64,000 nt of DNA from Pseudomonas sp. Q2-TVG4-2. GTDB taxonomy: Bacteria; Pseudomonadota; Gammaproteobacteria; Pseudomonadales; Pseudomonadaceae. A program made the position numbers and the translations under genes. The notes under the pieces were generated by a model, which saw only the letters and a list, made by a program, of their open reading frames with translations, was not told the origin of the DNA and made no database searches. Positions 26,109 to 35,768 of this stretch are shown here, in pieces; within the stretch, counting starts at the first letter, position 1; every line of letters begins with the position of its first letter. Location of the stretch: positions 186,001-250,000 of the forward strand of contig NZ_LGLW01000005.1 in the NCBI RefSeq assembly GCF_013620795.1. The letters run 5' to 3'.

Positions 26109-27248
26109 CTAGCGGCTGCCCGCGAGTATCTCGCCCAATGCCTGTTCCAGGATGTTCACGGTACGGTCGAGGTTTCTCAACTTCTCCAATCCGAATAAAC
26201 CGATGCGGAAGGTCTGGAAATCGCTCGGCTCGTCACATTGCAAGGGTACGCCGGCCGCGATCTGCAGCCCTTTGGCGGCGAACTTGCTACCGCTCCTGAT
26301 TTCACTGTCGGTCGTGTAACACACCACTACGCCTGGCGCCTCGAAGCCATCGGCCGCGACACTGCTGAACCCCTTCTCGGCCAATAGCGTCCGCACCCGA
26401 TGGCCCAATTCAAGCTGCTGGGTACGAAGGGTCTCGAAGCCGTAATCCTTGGTTTCCGACATGACATCGCGGAAACGCGCCAGGGCATCGGTCGGCATGG
26501 TCGCGTGATAGGCGTGTCCACCCTGTTCGTAGGCCTGCATGATCTGCAGCCATTTCTTCAAATCACAGGAGAAGCTGCTGCTCTGGGTCGCCTCAATGCG
26601 AGACCGGGCAGCCTTGCTGAGCATTACCAGCGCACAGCAAGGCGATGCGCTCCAGCCTTTTTGCGGCGCGCTGATCAGTACATCGACCCCGCTTGCCTGC
26701 ATGTCCACCCAGAGGGCGCCGGAGGCGATGCAATCCAAAACGAACAAACCACCAACCGCATGCACGGCGTCGCCCACGGCACGTAGATAGTCGTCAGGCA
26801 GGATCATCCCGGACGAGGTTTCCACATGGGGCGCGAACACCAGGTCCGGCTTCTGCGCAGCAATGGTTGCGACTACTTCGTCTATCGGCGCAGGTATATA
26901 CGCCGCCTGGGACGCCTGGCTTTGCGGTCGCGCCTTGAGCACCGTGGATCGCTCTGGAATCGCGCCCATCTCAAATATCTGGCTCCAGCGATAACTGAAC
27001 CAGCCGTTGCGAATCACCAGACATCTGCGCCCATGTGCCAGCTGGCGCGCTACCGCTTCCATACCGAAGGTGCCACTGCCCGGCACTACTGCCACCGCAT
27101 CGGCGTTGTAGACGGATCTGAGCGTAGTGGAAATGTCGTTCATCACGATCTGGAACGACCGAGACATGTGATTTAGAGATCGGTCCGTGAATACAACCGA
27201 GTATTCAATCAGCCCATCGGGATCGACGTGAGGGTAAAGGTCCGACAT
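26109..27248 (-). CDS. Class V PLP-dependent aminotransferase (alanine-glyoxylate type)
   Basis: A 379-residue fold-type I aminotransferase. AVAVVPGSGTFGMEAVARQL binds the cofactor phosphate, FAPHVETSSGMILPDDYL and FVLDCIASGALWVDMQASGVDVLISAPQKGWSA follow, with the PLP lysine in APQKGW. The family covers alanine-glyoxylate, serine-glyoxylate and 2-aminoethylphosphonate-pyruvate aminotransferases; the sequence alone does not choose among them. The ATG at 27248 (MSDLYPHVDPDGLIEYS) is preferred to 27389, which adds 47 residues without homologous character. It is monocistronic as far as seen. Confidence 0.85.
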   Translation of the reverse strand: MSDLYPHVDPDGLIEYSVVFTDRSLNHMSRSFQIVMNDISTTLRSVYNADAVAVVPGSGTFGMEAVARQLAHGRRCLVIRNGWFSYRWSQIFEMGAIPERSTVLKARPQSQASQAAYIPAPIDEVVATIAAQKPDLVFAPHVETSSGMILPDDYLRAVGDAVHAVGGLFVLDCIASGALWVDMQASGVDVLISAPQKGWSASPCCALVMLSKAARSRIEATQSSSFSCDLKKWLQIMQAYEQGGHAYHATMPTDALARFRDVMSETKDYGFETLRTQQLELGHRVRTLLAEKGFSSVAADGFEAPGVVVCYTTDSEIRSGSKFAAKGLQIAAGVPLQCDEPSDFQTFRIGLFGLEKLRNLDRTVNILEQALGEILAGSR

Positions 27249-27852
27249 GGAATAGCTCCGCAGCAAGAGACCCAACATCGACCCTGCCCGAAGCCCGAAC
27301 GCTTTACAAGCGCTACCAACCCCCGCCGCGGCATCTCCATGCTGTGTGAAAACGTGGGACGTGACCATCCAGGCCAACTCGCCAACCACCCAGGGCGGCC
27401 TGAAGCGCCATAACGCATACGCACTTATAGAAGTTCAATAAGCAGCTTACCGCCTGTCGGATTCATACCAAATAGTCACAGGCGATTGGTCAGCCTTTAG
27501 TTCAAAAAAATGGCGCCAAAGATATTTACAACCTAGCGATTCAGGGCTTTGAAACGGGCTCTACTTTATTAGCGCTGTAGCCATCTAATATCAAAATAAT
27601 ATCAATCGATTCTTTTGACGATTTATTGGCGACATTAATAAAGCGGTCACGGTTTTAATCATAAATAAAACGAATTATAAAAGCGCAACCGAAACGGCAG
27701 GCCGGCCTGGCCGTCTCTCCGTTTTGCCTAGTGGTTCGTTCTGTTTGTGGGTTCCGCCTGCTTCGGCAGCGCCATTTATTGATCGATTTCCTGTCGCTTC
27801 GCTTCAGCGAGACGCCTTATTCACGTTTCGTTGATCCAGTCACGGTGAGCTC
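27249..27852. other. AT-rich intergenic region upstream of the GH5 gene
   Basis: About 600 bp without a credible gene. From roughly 27430 to 27680 the sequence is far more AT-rich than the rest of the window, with runs such as TCTAATATCAAAATAATATCAAT and ATAAATAAAACGAATTATAAAA. A near-palindrome (27692-27712, arms ACGGCAGGCC and GGCCTGGCCGT) follows. This probably holds the GH5 promoter and regulator sites, and such composition suggests H-NS/MvaT-type silencing or acquired DNA. No riboswitch core was recognised. Confidence 0.55.
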
Positions 27853-29595
27853 ATGCCTATTACAGCCTTTCCGAGCGCCAGCAAAGGCCTCATTTCCGTC
27901 ATTGCCTTAACCGCCCTGTTGGGCTTTCTTCCTGGCGTCAGCAATGTTCATGCTGCAACCACTGGCAGCACGAGCGCCGCGGGAATTTCCTATTCAGCGC
28001 TGATCAACAAGTTCACCAACAGCTACTGGCTGAATGGCTCCTGGCGCGCATCAGCTGGGGTTTCGGTCGCTGCCACTCAGCAAAACATCGCGGCGTTTCG
28101 TGTCGGTACCTCCGTGCGAACCGCTGACGGCCAGATCCGCACCATCACATCGATCAAACCTGCAAGCGGCGCGCTGACCGTCTTCATGAATGGTCCAGCC
28201 TTGGACGGGAACGTTATCGGTTATCCGAACCGCCTGAGCGTAAGTAACGCCACCAGCTCGACTCCGGTCGCCACCAAGCCGGATAGCGCGCCTGTCGCTG
28301 CATCAAGCTACGCCGCGCTGATCAACAAGTTCACCAACGCTTACTGGCTCAACGGGTCCTGGCGCGCATCAGCAGGCGTTTCGATCGCTGCCACCGCCCA
28401 GAACAAGGCGGCGTTCGTTGCGGGTGCATCGGTACGCACGGCGGATGGTCAAGTACGTACCATTACTTCGGTAAAGCCTGCCAGCGGCGCGCTGACTGTG
28501 TTCATGGATGGTCCCGTGCTTGACGGCAACGTCATCGGCTATCCGAACAAGCTAAGCCTGGTCCCGTCCCCGACCCTCTTGCCGGCTGCCCCTTCGGCGC
28601 CGCTGGCAGAGGTAACACTGCCAGCGCGCGAGCCCGTACAACTCGTCGGCGTCGCTCTGTCCGGTGCCGCATTCGGGCCCTCGGTTCTACCGGGCAAGCA
28701 TGGCACCAACTACATCTATCCGGCCGAGTCGTATTACAAAAAGTACGCCGAACAGGGTCTGAAACTGGTCCGCCTGCCATTTCTCTGGGAGCGCATCCAG
28801 CCGCAACTGGACACCGAGCTCGACGCTGCGCAGTTGGCGCTGCTCACGCAATCGCTCGACTTCGCACAGAAGCACGGCGTAAAGGTCGTGCTGGACATGC
28901 ACAACTACTACCGTTACTACCGCGAGCCGATCGGCTCGGAAAGCGTACCGATCAAGTCGTTCGCCAACGCCTGGAAACGTATCGCGCTGAAAATAGGCGA
29001 TCACCCGGCGCTCAGCGGTTATGGCCTGATGAACGAGCCGAACACCAAGGGGCTCTGGCCTGAAGCCGCACTGGCAGCAGCCAAGGAGATCCGCAAGGTC
29101 GACCGGACTAACTGGATCTATGTCGCCGGGGATCGTTTCTCCAGCGCCTGGCACTGGCCGCAGTCCAACACTCAGCTCATCGCCGACCCATGGATGCGCG
29201 ACCCTGAGAACAAGCTGATCTTCGAGGCCCACATGTACCTCGACCGCGATACATCGGGCATGTACGTCGACAAGACCGAGACCTTCGCTCCAGACCTGGG
29301 GATCATTCGCGCCAAGCCATTCGTAGATTGGCTGCGGACCAATAATCTGCGCGGCTTCATTGGCGAGATGGGCGTTCCGAACTATGCCCCCGATGCGATC
29401 GTCGCGATGGATAACCTGCTTGGCTATCTGCGCGAGAACTGTGTGCCTCTCACTTACTGGGCCGGGGGCCCATGGTGGGGCAACTACATCCTCGCCTTGG
29501 ACGTATCGGGCGGCGCGGAGCAACCCCAGCTACCGGTCCTGCGAAAGCACGCTGCCACACCGAACAGCTGCGTAGCGATTGGCGAGCCGCTGTAA
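27853..29595 (+). CDS. Exported GH5-family glycoside hydrolase with duplicated N-terminal module
   Basis: A 580-residue secreted protein. Residues 1-35 form a signal peptide ending NVHA. Two copies of an 85-residue module follow (46-130 and 152-236; SYxALINKFTNxYWLNGSWRASAGV), then a Pro/Ala linker and a GH5 TIM barrel from about 265. Catalytic residues are acid/base E395 in GLMNEPN and nucleophile E505 in FIGEMGVPN; HNYYRY (about 355) and EAHMYLDRD also fit the clan A layout. GH5 enzymes cut beta-1,4-glucans, mannans and related polymers; the substrate is not fixed here. No cellulose synthase genes are near. The N-terminal module is not one I recognise. A strong terminator follows. Confidence 0.88.
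   Translation: MPITAFPSASKGLISVIALTALLGFLPGVSNVHAATTGSTSAAGISYSALINKFTNSYWLNGSWRASAGVSVAATQQNIAAFRVGTSVRTADGQIRTITSIKPASGALTVFMNGPALDGNVIGYPNRLSVSNATSSTPVATKPDSAPVAASSYAALINKFTNAYWLNGSWRASAGVSIAATAQNKAAFVAGASVRTADGQVRTITSVKPASGALTVFMDGPVLDGNVIGYPNKLSLVPSPTLLPAAPSAPLAEVTLPAREPVQLVGVALSGAAFGPSVLPGKHGTNYIYPAESYYKKYAEQGLKLVRLPFLWERIQPQLDTELDAAQLALLTQSLDFAQKHGVKVVLDMHNYYRYYREPIGSESVPIKSFANAWKRIALKIGDHPALSGYGLMNEPNTKGLWPEAALAAAKEIRKVDRTNWIYVAGDRFSSAWHWPQSNTQLIADPWMRDPENKLIFEAHMYLDRDTSGMYVDKTETFAPDLGIIRAKPFVDWLRTNNLRGFIGEMGVPNYAPDAIVAMDNLLGYLRENCVPLTYWAGGPWWGNYILALDVSGGAEQPQLPVLRKHAATPNSCVAIGEPL
27988..28242 (+). repeat. First copy of the 85-residue module repeat
   Basis: This in-gene direct repeat encodes residues 46-130 of the GH5 protein. 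It matches 28306-28560 at most amino-acid positions (for example YWLNGSWRASAGVS and SGALTVFM.GP.LDGNVIGYPN in both), while the DNA has diverged mainly at third positions. That indicates an old duplication under protein-level constraint. Confidence 0.85.
28306..28560 (+). repeat. Second copy of the 85-residue module repeat
   Basis: This encodes residues 152-236 of the GH5 protein and pairs with 27988-28242. A 21-residue Thr/Ser/Pro/Ala linker separates the two copies, and a Pro/Ala-rich linker joins this copy to the catalytic domain. The layout is typical of substrate-binding or surface-anchoring modules. Confidence 0.85.
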
Positions 29596-29618
29596 TACGG
29601 TTGAAAACAACGGAATCG

Positions 29619-29653
29619 AAGGCCTGTCACGTTCTGCGTGGCAGGCCTTTTTT
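29619..29653 (+). terminator. Rho-independent terminator of the GH5 gene
   Basis: A stem formed by AAGGCCTGTCAC and GTGGCAGGCCTT, with one wobble pair, is followed by TTTTTTCT. It begins 24 bp after the GH5 stop codon at 29595. Confidence 0.9.
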
Positions 29654-29816
29654 CTCCATTTCTCGCCTACGCTCTAGTAAAGGCGTGGTTCTTGACGGCG
29701 CTGTAGTACAACGCAAGCGGAACCAATCACCAGATCAATAGGACGAATCCCTGTGCCTGTGCTCAGGTACCTGAATGGATTGACATGACGTCGAGCCGAT
29801 AGCGCCGAGGATCGGA

Positions 29817-30905
29817 ATGACCGAAGGGATCTTGTTGGCAGCGACCGGCCTGCTGCTGGTGCTGACCTTCTTGCCGCTCTGGAAGAACCCAGCCTGGTGG
29901 GTGCGAGGGCTGGACTTTCCCCGTCTGCAGCTGTGCGTACTGGCCTTCGCACTGCTGCTGGCCCAGGCGTTGCTGCTGCCCTACTCCGAGCCGCTGCAGA
30001 TCATGATCTCCGTTCTGGTTGTCGGCTGCCTCGCCTATCAAGCCTGGTGGATCATTCCGTATACCCGGTTATGGCGCCCTGAGGTGAAAACCGCCGACAC
30101 GAGCCGCGACAGGCCGCGTATTCGCGTCATGGCGGCCAACGTCCTTACACCGAACCGTCAGGCTGACAAGCTCAAGGCACTGGTACGCAAGCATCGGCCC
30201 GATGTACTGGTGACGCTCGAAACCGATCACTGGTGGGAAGCGCAGCTCGAGGAGCTTGCCGAAGAGTATCCCCACTCCATGCGCTGTCCGCTGGACAACC
30301 TCTACGGTATGCACGTCTGGTCACGGTTGCCCCTGGAGAATGCAGAAACCTGTTTTCTGGTCGAAGACGACGTGCCCTCCATGCACGCCAAGGTGCGACT
30401 GAACGAGCAAGTAGCGATCCGCATGCACTTCCTTCATCCCGCCCCGCCCAGCCCCACGGAGAATGATGAATCCACCGAGCGCGATATCGAATTGCTGGTG
30501 GTGGCGAAAAGCGTACAGGACGACGAGCGAGACACACCGATCATCGTCACCGGAGACCTCAATGATGTGGCCTGGTCAGCCAATACACGGCTGTTCCGCA
30601 AGATCAGCGGGCTACTCGACCCTCGGATCGGGCGTTACATGGTCAACAGTTTTCATGCCCAGCACTGGTTTCTGCGCTGGCCGCTGGACCACCTGTTTCA
30701 TAGCCATCACTTCCAGCTGATCCGCATCCAGCGTTTGCCACAGTTCGGCTCCGACCATTTTCCGGTACTGGTCGAGCTGCAATACGACCCTGCCTCCGAG
30801 CAGCAAAGTCTGCGGGGCGACGCGGCCGACGAACTCGAAGCAGACGAAAAGATCAGCGAGAAGGATGTCAGCGAGTCGGATGTGCCGGAGCCAGAGAAGC
30901 GCTGA
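29817..30905 (+). CDS. Endonuclease/exonuclease/phosphatase-family membrane protein
   Basis: A 362-residue protein. Up to three hydrophobic segments fill the first 80 residues (LLAATGLLLVLTFLPLW, LQLCVLAFALLLAQALLLPY, IMISVLVVGCLAYQAWWIIPY), followed by an EEP-fold catalytic domain. Visible motifs are VMAANVLTPNRQADKL, VLVTLETDHWW, TGDLNDVAWSANTRLF and FGSDHFPVLVEL, the Asn, Glu, Asp-Asn and terminal Asp-His expected of the fold. The last 35 residues are strongly acidic. The substrate is not known (DNA, phospholipid or sugar phosphate). GAGGATCGGA precedes the ATG. It stands alone. Confidence 0.85.
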   Translation: MTEGILLAATGLLLVLTFLPLWKNPAWWVRGLDFPRLQLCVLAFALLLAQALLLPYSEPLQIMISVLVVGCLAYQAWWIIPYTRLWRPEVKTADTSRDRPRIRVMAANVLTPNRQADKLKALVRKHRPDVLVTLETDHWWEAQLEELAEEYPHSMRCPLDNLYGMHVWSRLPLENAETCFLVEDDVPSMHAKVRLNEQVAIRMHFLHPAPPSPTENDESTERDIELLVVAKSVQDDERDTPIIVTGDLNDVAWSANTRLFRKISGLLDPRIGRYMVNSFHAQHWFLRWPLDHLFHSHHFQLIRIQRLPQFGSDHFPVLVELQYDPASEQQSLRGDAADELEADEKISEKDVSESDVPEPEKR

Positions 30906-31043
30906 GATCAGGTCCCGCTAGCCGTCACGCTGTCAACCGGCTTCGATTCGCAGCCTGTGCGGGCCGCCGTTCGAGCTTGCCGGTTGCCCCTCGGTCCGGC
31001 AGCAAGCAGTGCGATCCGTGGCGGCCGAAACCCTTGCTCAGTT

Positions 31044-31502
31044 TCAGACCTCGTTGACCCGGTTGAACTGCGTCGCCAGACGCATCGTTTCATGAGACTC
31101 AAGCGCCAGCAGATCGTTGGCAAGGTCGCGCGCGCCATCGATTTCGGCCCGACGCGCCAGTGAGCGGTACAGGTCCATGACCTGATTGTGGATCGTGAAG
31201 AGTTCGTAGGATATCTGCTCGACGCTCATGGCCGCATACGGCATGGCACAGGGCTGGCTGCGTATAACCGGATTGCGCGCCACGTAGTCGTAAATCCAGG
31301 TATGCAGGGCCTTCGGGTCGGCGTGACGCTCGACGCGTTCGATGGTATTGGCCAGTGCCTTTTCGTGATCGGCGAGATAGGCCAGCAACCATTGTGCCCG
31401 CTGTTCTTCGTGTTGCGGCGCGCTCCGGCGCAGGCATCTGGACAATTCCCGGTGGGTATCACGGGTCCAGTCGATGAGGTCTTCGAATCGCTCGATCTTC
31501 AT
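31044..31502 (-). CDS. Conserved helical hypothetical protein
   Basis: A 152-residue soluble protein predicted almost entirely helical (MKIERFEDLIDWTRDTHRELSRCLRRSAPQH ... LLALESHETMRLATQFNRVNEV). Repeated His and Glu residues (THREL, ADHEKALA, TIHNQVMDLY, ESHETM) recall rubrerythrin- or hemerythrin-like four-helix bundles, so di-iron binding is possible. I do not recognise the family with certainty. A purine-rich AGGGAAGAGAAT leader precedes the ATG. It is divergent from putA, separated by 318 bp. Confidence 0.7.
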   Translation of the reverse strand: MKIERFEDLIDWTRDTHRELSRCLRRSAPQHEEQRAQWLLAYLADHEKALANTIERVERHADPKALHTWIYDYVARNPVIRSQPCAMPYAAMSVEQISYELFTIHNQVMDLYRSLARRAEIDGARDLANDLLALESHETMRLATQFNRVNEV

Positions 31503-31820
31503 ATTCTCTTCCCTCCACGCCTTTCGATGGGAACGGAGCCGCTGGCTGACGAGTCATCCGCAGGCACCCGCAGCCGCAACCATCTCCCCCGGGCTCTCAA
31601 CGGGTCGTTTTTTACGGGTCATGATTGAAGACTAGTCATGAGTCACTGAATTGGCTCAGAACCGGCACCGGCCTGTGCCAGATTTCGCCGTCGGTCCCGC
31701 CAATTGGCGCACGACAAAGGTCTACGCTGAACACAAACAGCTCGATGAGCTGACCGATGCTGCGTTCGGAGTGCGCCCGTCGCAGCGACACACCGCCATC
31801 GCATGACAGAGGGCAGGCAT
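31503..31820. promoter_or_regulatory. Divergent intergenic region upstream of putA
   Basis: These 318 bp carry no credible gene. Two TCATGA copies (31619-31624 and 31636-31641) separated by 11 bases flank an A/T-rich core and lie about 180 bp before putA. PutA itself is an autorepressor through its ribbon-helix-helix domain, so its operators should lie here, but I could not recognise them with confidence. Confidence 0.4.
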
Positions 31821-34800
31821 ATGGAGACCACCACGCTCGGCATCAAGCTCGACGAGGCAACCGGTGATCGACTCGAGGCGGCAGCCCGGCAGGTCGGCCG
31901 TACGCCACAGGAGCTGATAGAACAGGCGCTGCTCCGGTACCTCGAACATCTGGAAAACGGTGCAGAACCCCTCGGTGCTACGCCCCGGGAGCGCGCCACC
32001 AAGCAACCGGCGGTCGCTGTCGGGCACGGCCGTCAACCGTTCCTCGAGTTCGCCGAGAGCATCCTGCCGCAGCCTGTGCTGCGCGCCGCCATAACGGCAG
32101 CCTACCGCCGACCTGAGCCCGAGGCGTTGTCGATGCTGCTGGAACAGGCACGCCTGTCGCCAGAAAAAGCCAGCGCCACACACCAGCTGGCCCTGCGTAT
32201 CGCCGAGAAGTTGCGCAATCAGAAAAGCGCCGGTGGGCGTCAGGGCCTGGTGCAAGGATTGCTGCAGGAGTTCTCGCTGTCGTCCCAGGAAGGCGTGGCG
32301 TTGATGTGCCTCGCTGAAGCCCTGCTACGCGTGCCCGACAAGGGCACCCGCGATGCGCTGATTCGCGACAAGATCAGCACCGGCAACTGGCAGCCTCACT
32401 TGGGCAACAGCCAGTCAGTATTCGTCAATGCAGCGACCTGGGGGCTGATGCTCACCGGCAGACTGGTGGCCACGCATAACGAATCCAGTCTTTCGTCCTC
32501 GCTCAACCGTTTGATTGGCAAAGGCGGCGAGCCGCTGATCCGCAAGGGCGTGGACATGGCGATGCGGCTGATGGGCGAGCAGTTCGTGACCGGCGAAACC
32601 ATCAACGAAGCCCTCGCCAACGCCCAAACCATGGAAGCCAAGGGTTTTCGCTATTCCTACGACATGCTCGGCGAGGCGGCCCTGACCGCCGGTGATGCAC
32701 GGCGCTATCTGGCGTCGTACGAACAGGCGATCCACTCCATCGGCATGGCCTCGCGCGGGCGAGGCATCTATGAAGGACCGGGCATCTCGATCAAGCTATC
32801 GGCGCTGCATCCCCGCTACAGCCGTGCGCAGTATGACCGCGTTATGGACGAGCTCTACCCGACCTTGCTGTCGCTGACGCAATTGGCGCAGCGCTACGAC
32901 ATCGGCATCAATATCGATGCGGAAGAAGCGGACCGCCTCGAGCTGTCGCTGGATCTACTCGAACGGCTCTGCTTCGAATCCTCATTGAGCGACTGGAATG
33001 GCATCGGCTTCGTCATCCAGGCCTATCAGAAGCGCTGCCCGTACGTGGTGGATTATCTGATCGATCTAGCTAAACGCAGCCGGCATCGGCTGATGATTCG
33101 CCTGGTCAAGGGCGCCTACTGGGACAGCGAAATAAAGCTGGCGCAGATCAACGGGTTGGAGGGCTACCCGGTCTATACCCGCAAGGCCTACACCGATGTG
33201 TCCTTCATTGCTTGTGCACGCAAGCTGCTTGCGGCACCGGAGGCGATCTATCCACAATTCGCCACTCACAACGCCCACACCCTGGCCGCCGTGTACCACC
33301 TCGCCGGACAGAACTATTACCCCGGCCAGTATGAATTCCAGTGCCTGCACGGCATGGGCGAGCCGCTCTACGAGCAGGTCGTCGGCAAGGGCAGCGAGCG
33401 GCTGAACCGGCCGTGCCGTATCTACGCACCGGTCGGCAGCCACGAGACGTTGCTGGCCTATCTGGTGCGCAGACTGCTTGAAAACGGCGCCAACACCTCA
33501 TTCGTCAACCGCATCGCCGATAAAAGTATTTCGCTGGAAGAGCTAGTGGCCGACCCGGTGCTAACGGTGGAGCAGATGCTCGCCGCGGAAGGCGCGCTCG
33601 GGCTGCCTCACCCGCGGATCCCGCTGCCCAGAAATCTTTACGGGGACACACGCCTCAATTCGTGCGGCCTCGACCTTTCTAACGAACAGCGCCTGGCCTC
33701 GCTCTCCTCCGCCCTGCTCGCCAGTACACATCAGCGCCATATCGCGGCTGCGCTGCTCGGCTGCGAGAACGCCTCGATAACACCGGCCGAACCCTTACTC
33801 AACCCGGCGGACCATCGAGACGTGGTCGGGCTGGTGCAGGAAGCCAGCGAAGACGATGTCGACAACGCGCTGCGCTGCGCGCAGGACAACGCCAGCCTCT
33901 GGCGGTCCACTCCACCTGTCGAGCGCGCGGCGGCGCTCGACAGGGCGGCGGAGCTGATGGAACAACGCATGCAGCAATTGATGGGCGTACTCATCCGTGA
34001 AGCGGGCAAGTCATACGTCAACGCCATCGCTGAGGTTCGCGAAGCGGTGGATTTCTTGCGCTTCTATGGCACCGAGGTGCGCAGCAATTTCGACAACGAC
34101 ACCCATCACCCACTCGGCCCGGTGGTCTGTATCAGCCCTTGGAATTTCCCCCTGGCGATCTTCACCGGGCAGGTCTGCGCCGCGCTGGGCGCCGGCAATA
34201 CGGTATTGGCCAAACCGGCAGAGCAGACGCCGTTGATCGCCACGTTGGGCGTGCAGATCCTGCATGAGGCCGGCGTTCCCAAGGGCGCCCTGCAGCTTCT
34301 GCCCGGGCGCGGCGAAACCGTCGGTGCACGGCTGGTGGCCGATGAGCGTGTCCGCGGCGTCATGTTCACCGGTTCCACTGCAGTTGCCTCGATTCTGCAA
34401 CGCAGCATTGCCGGGCGGTTGGATGAGCGCGGTCGGAGCATTCCGCTGATCGCCGAAACAGGCGGGCAAAACGCGATGATCGTCGATTCCTCGGCTCTGA
34501 CCGAACAGGTCGTGATGGACGTGATGGCCTCAGCCTTCGACAGCGCCGGTCAACGCTGCTCGGCGCTGCGCGTGCTCTGCGTCCAGGAAGACGTCGCCGA
34601 GCGGGTCATCGGCATGCTCAAGGGTGCCATGGCCGAGACGCGCATGGGCAATCCGCAGCGGCTTGCGGTGGATGTCGGCCCGGTTATAGACGCTGAAGCG
34701 CGAGACAACATCGAGCGTCACCTCCAGGCGATGCGCGATAAAGGCCGCCGGGTGCATCAGATGGCCCGCATCGACGAGCAGGAATGTGCCCTCGGCACCT

Positions 34801-35768
34801 ACGTCACCCCAACGCTGATCGAGCTGGAGCGTCTCGATGAGCTACAGCAGGAAATATTCGGGCCGGTGCTGCATGTGTTGCGCTATCGCCGTGCCGAGCT
34901 GGACCAACTGCTGGAGCAGATCAACGCCGCCGGTTACGGATTGACCCTGGGCGTACACACCCGCATTGACGAAACCATTGCCAAGGTCATTGACTGCGCC
35001 AAGGTTGGCAATCTCTATGTCAATCGCAACATCGTCGGTGCGGTGGTGGGCGTGCAGCCGTTCGGCGGCGAAGGGCTGTCCGGCACCGGGCCCAAAGCCG
35101 GCGGCCCGTTGTATCTGTATCGCCTGCTATCGGAGCGGCCACACGACGCACTGCTGCGCGCGTTGGACTTCGGCGGCACGCAGACATTGCCCGAGGTGCA
35201 GCAATCCTCTGTGCAGACCGATGCCGCCCGGCAGTTCAGACAATGGGCGCAGGATAACGGCCGAAGCGAGCTGGCGGCGCTTTGCGACCGCTACGCCGAG
35301 CAATCCCAGAGCGGCACAACGCGATTGCTCGATGGCCCCACCGGCGAGCGCAACAGCTATAGCCTGCTGCCTCGCGAGTACGTGCTGTGTCTGGCCGAGA
35401 ACGCGGAGGATCTGCTGATACAGATCGCCGCAGTATTGGCTGTGGGTAGTGAAGCGGTTACGCCAGATGCCCCGCCCGGCAAGGACGTGATCACCCAGCT
35501 GCCGCAAGCGGCACGAGCTCGAATCGCCCGCGTTGCGGATTGGACCAGCGATGCAGTGCGCTTCGATGCGGTGCTTCACCACGGCAATCCCGATCAGCTG
35601 CTTGATGTCAGCCAGAGCCTCTCGCGTCGCAGCGGTCCCATCGTTGGCGTGCAAGGCCTGGCTCCAGGCGAAACCGACATCCCACTGGAGCGTCTGCTGA
35701 TCGAGCGTGCGCTGAGCATCAACACTGCCGCGGCTGGCGGCAATGCGAGCCTGATGACCATTGGCTGA
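31821..35768 (+). CDS. putA: PutA: bifunctional proline / P5C dehydrogenase and repressor
   Basis: A 1315-residue trifunctional PutA. In order: an N-terminal ribbon-helix-helix (METTTLGIKLDEATGDRLEAAARQVGRTPQELIEQALLRYLEHLE); a proline dehydrogenase FAD barrel (about 230-570) with GPGISIKLSALHPRY, IGINIDAEEADRLELSLDLLE and LVKGAYWDSEIK; and an aldehyde dehydrogenase domain (about 600-1100) with CISPWNFPLAIFTGQ, LIAETGGQNAMIVDSSAL and catalytic Cys in SAGQRCSALRV. The C-terminal tail domain follows. It converts proline to glutamate at the inner membrane and represses the put genes when proline is absent. The start at 31821 is preferred over 31803 because GAGGGCAGG lies just upstream. No putP lies nearby. 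Confidence 0.97.
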   Translation: METTTLGIKLDEATGDRLEAAARQVGRTPQELIEQALLRYLEHLENGAEPLGATPRERATKQPAVAVGHGRQPFLEFAESILPQPVLRAAITAAYRRPEPEALSMLLEQARLSPEKASATHQLALRIAEKLRNQKSAGGRQGLVQGLLQEFSLSSQEGVALMCLAEALLRVPDKGTRDALIRDKISTGNWQPHLGNSQSVFVNAATWGLMLTGRLVATHNESSLSSSLNRLIGKGGEPLIRKGVDMAMRLMGEQFVTGETINEALANAQTMEAKGFRYSYDMLGEAALTAGDARRYLASYEQAIHSIGMASRGRGIYEGPGISIKLSALHPRYSRAQYDRVMDELYPTLLSLTQLAQRYDIGINIDAEEADRLELSLDLLERLCFESSLSDWNGIGFVIQAYQKRCPYVVDYLIDLAKRSRHRLMIRLVKGAYWDSEIKLAQINGLEGYPVYTRKAYTDVSFIACARKLLAAPEAIYPQFATHNAHTLAAVYHLAGQNYYPGQYEFQCLHGMGEPLYEQVVGKGSERLNRPCRIYAPVGSHETLLAYLVRRLLENGANTSFVNRIADKSISLEELVADPVLTVEQMLAAEGALGLPHPRIPLPRNLYGDTRLNSCGLDLSNEQRLASLSSALLASTHQRHIAAALLGCENASITPAEPLLNPADHRDVVGLVQEASEDDVDNALRCAQDNASLWRSTPPVERAAALDRAAELMEQRMQQLMGVLIREAGKSYVNAIAEVREAVDFLRFYGTEVRSNFDNDTHHPLGPVVCISPWNFPLAIFTGQVCAALGAGNTVLAKPAEQTPLIATLGVQILHEAGVPKGALQLLPGRGETVGARLVADERVRGVMFTGSTAVASILQRSIAGRLDERGRSIPLIAETGGQNAMIVDSSALTEQVVMDVMASAFDSAGQRCSALRVLCVQEDVAERVIGMLKGAMAETRMGNPQRLAVDVGPVIDAEARDNIERHLQAMRDKGRRVHQMARIDEQECALGTYVTPTLIELERLDELQQEIFGPVLHVLRYRRAELDQLLEQINAAGYGLTLGVHTRIDETIAKVIDCAKVGNLYVNRNIVGAVVGVQPFGGEGLSGTGPKAGGPLYLYRLLSERPHDALLRALDFGGTQTLPEVQQSSVQTDAARQFRQWAQDNGRSELAALCDRYAEQSQSGTTRLLDGPTGERNSYSLLPREYVLCLAENAEDLLIQIAAVLAVGSEAVTPDAPPGKDVITQLPQAARARIARVADWTSDAVRFDAVLHHGNPDQLLDVSQSLSRRSGPIVGVQGLAPGETDIPLERLLIERALSINTAAAGGNASLMTIG

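Noticed and set aside
27700..27852. A cyclic-di-GMP riboswitch before the GH5 gene
   Set aside because: The conserved GEMM core was not found.
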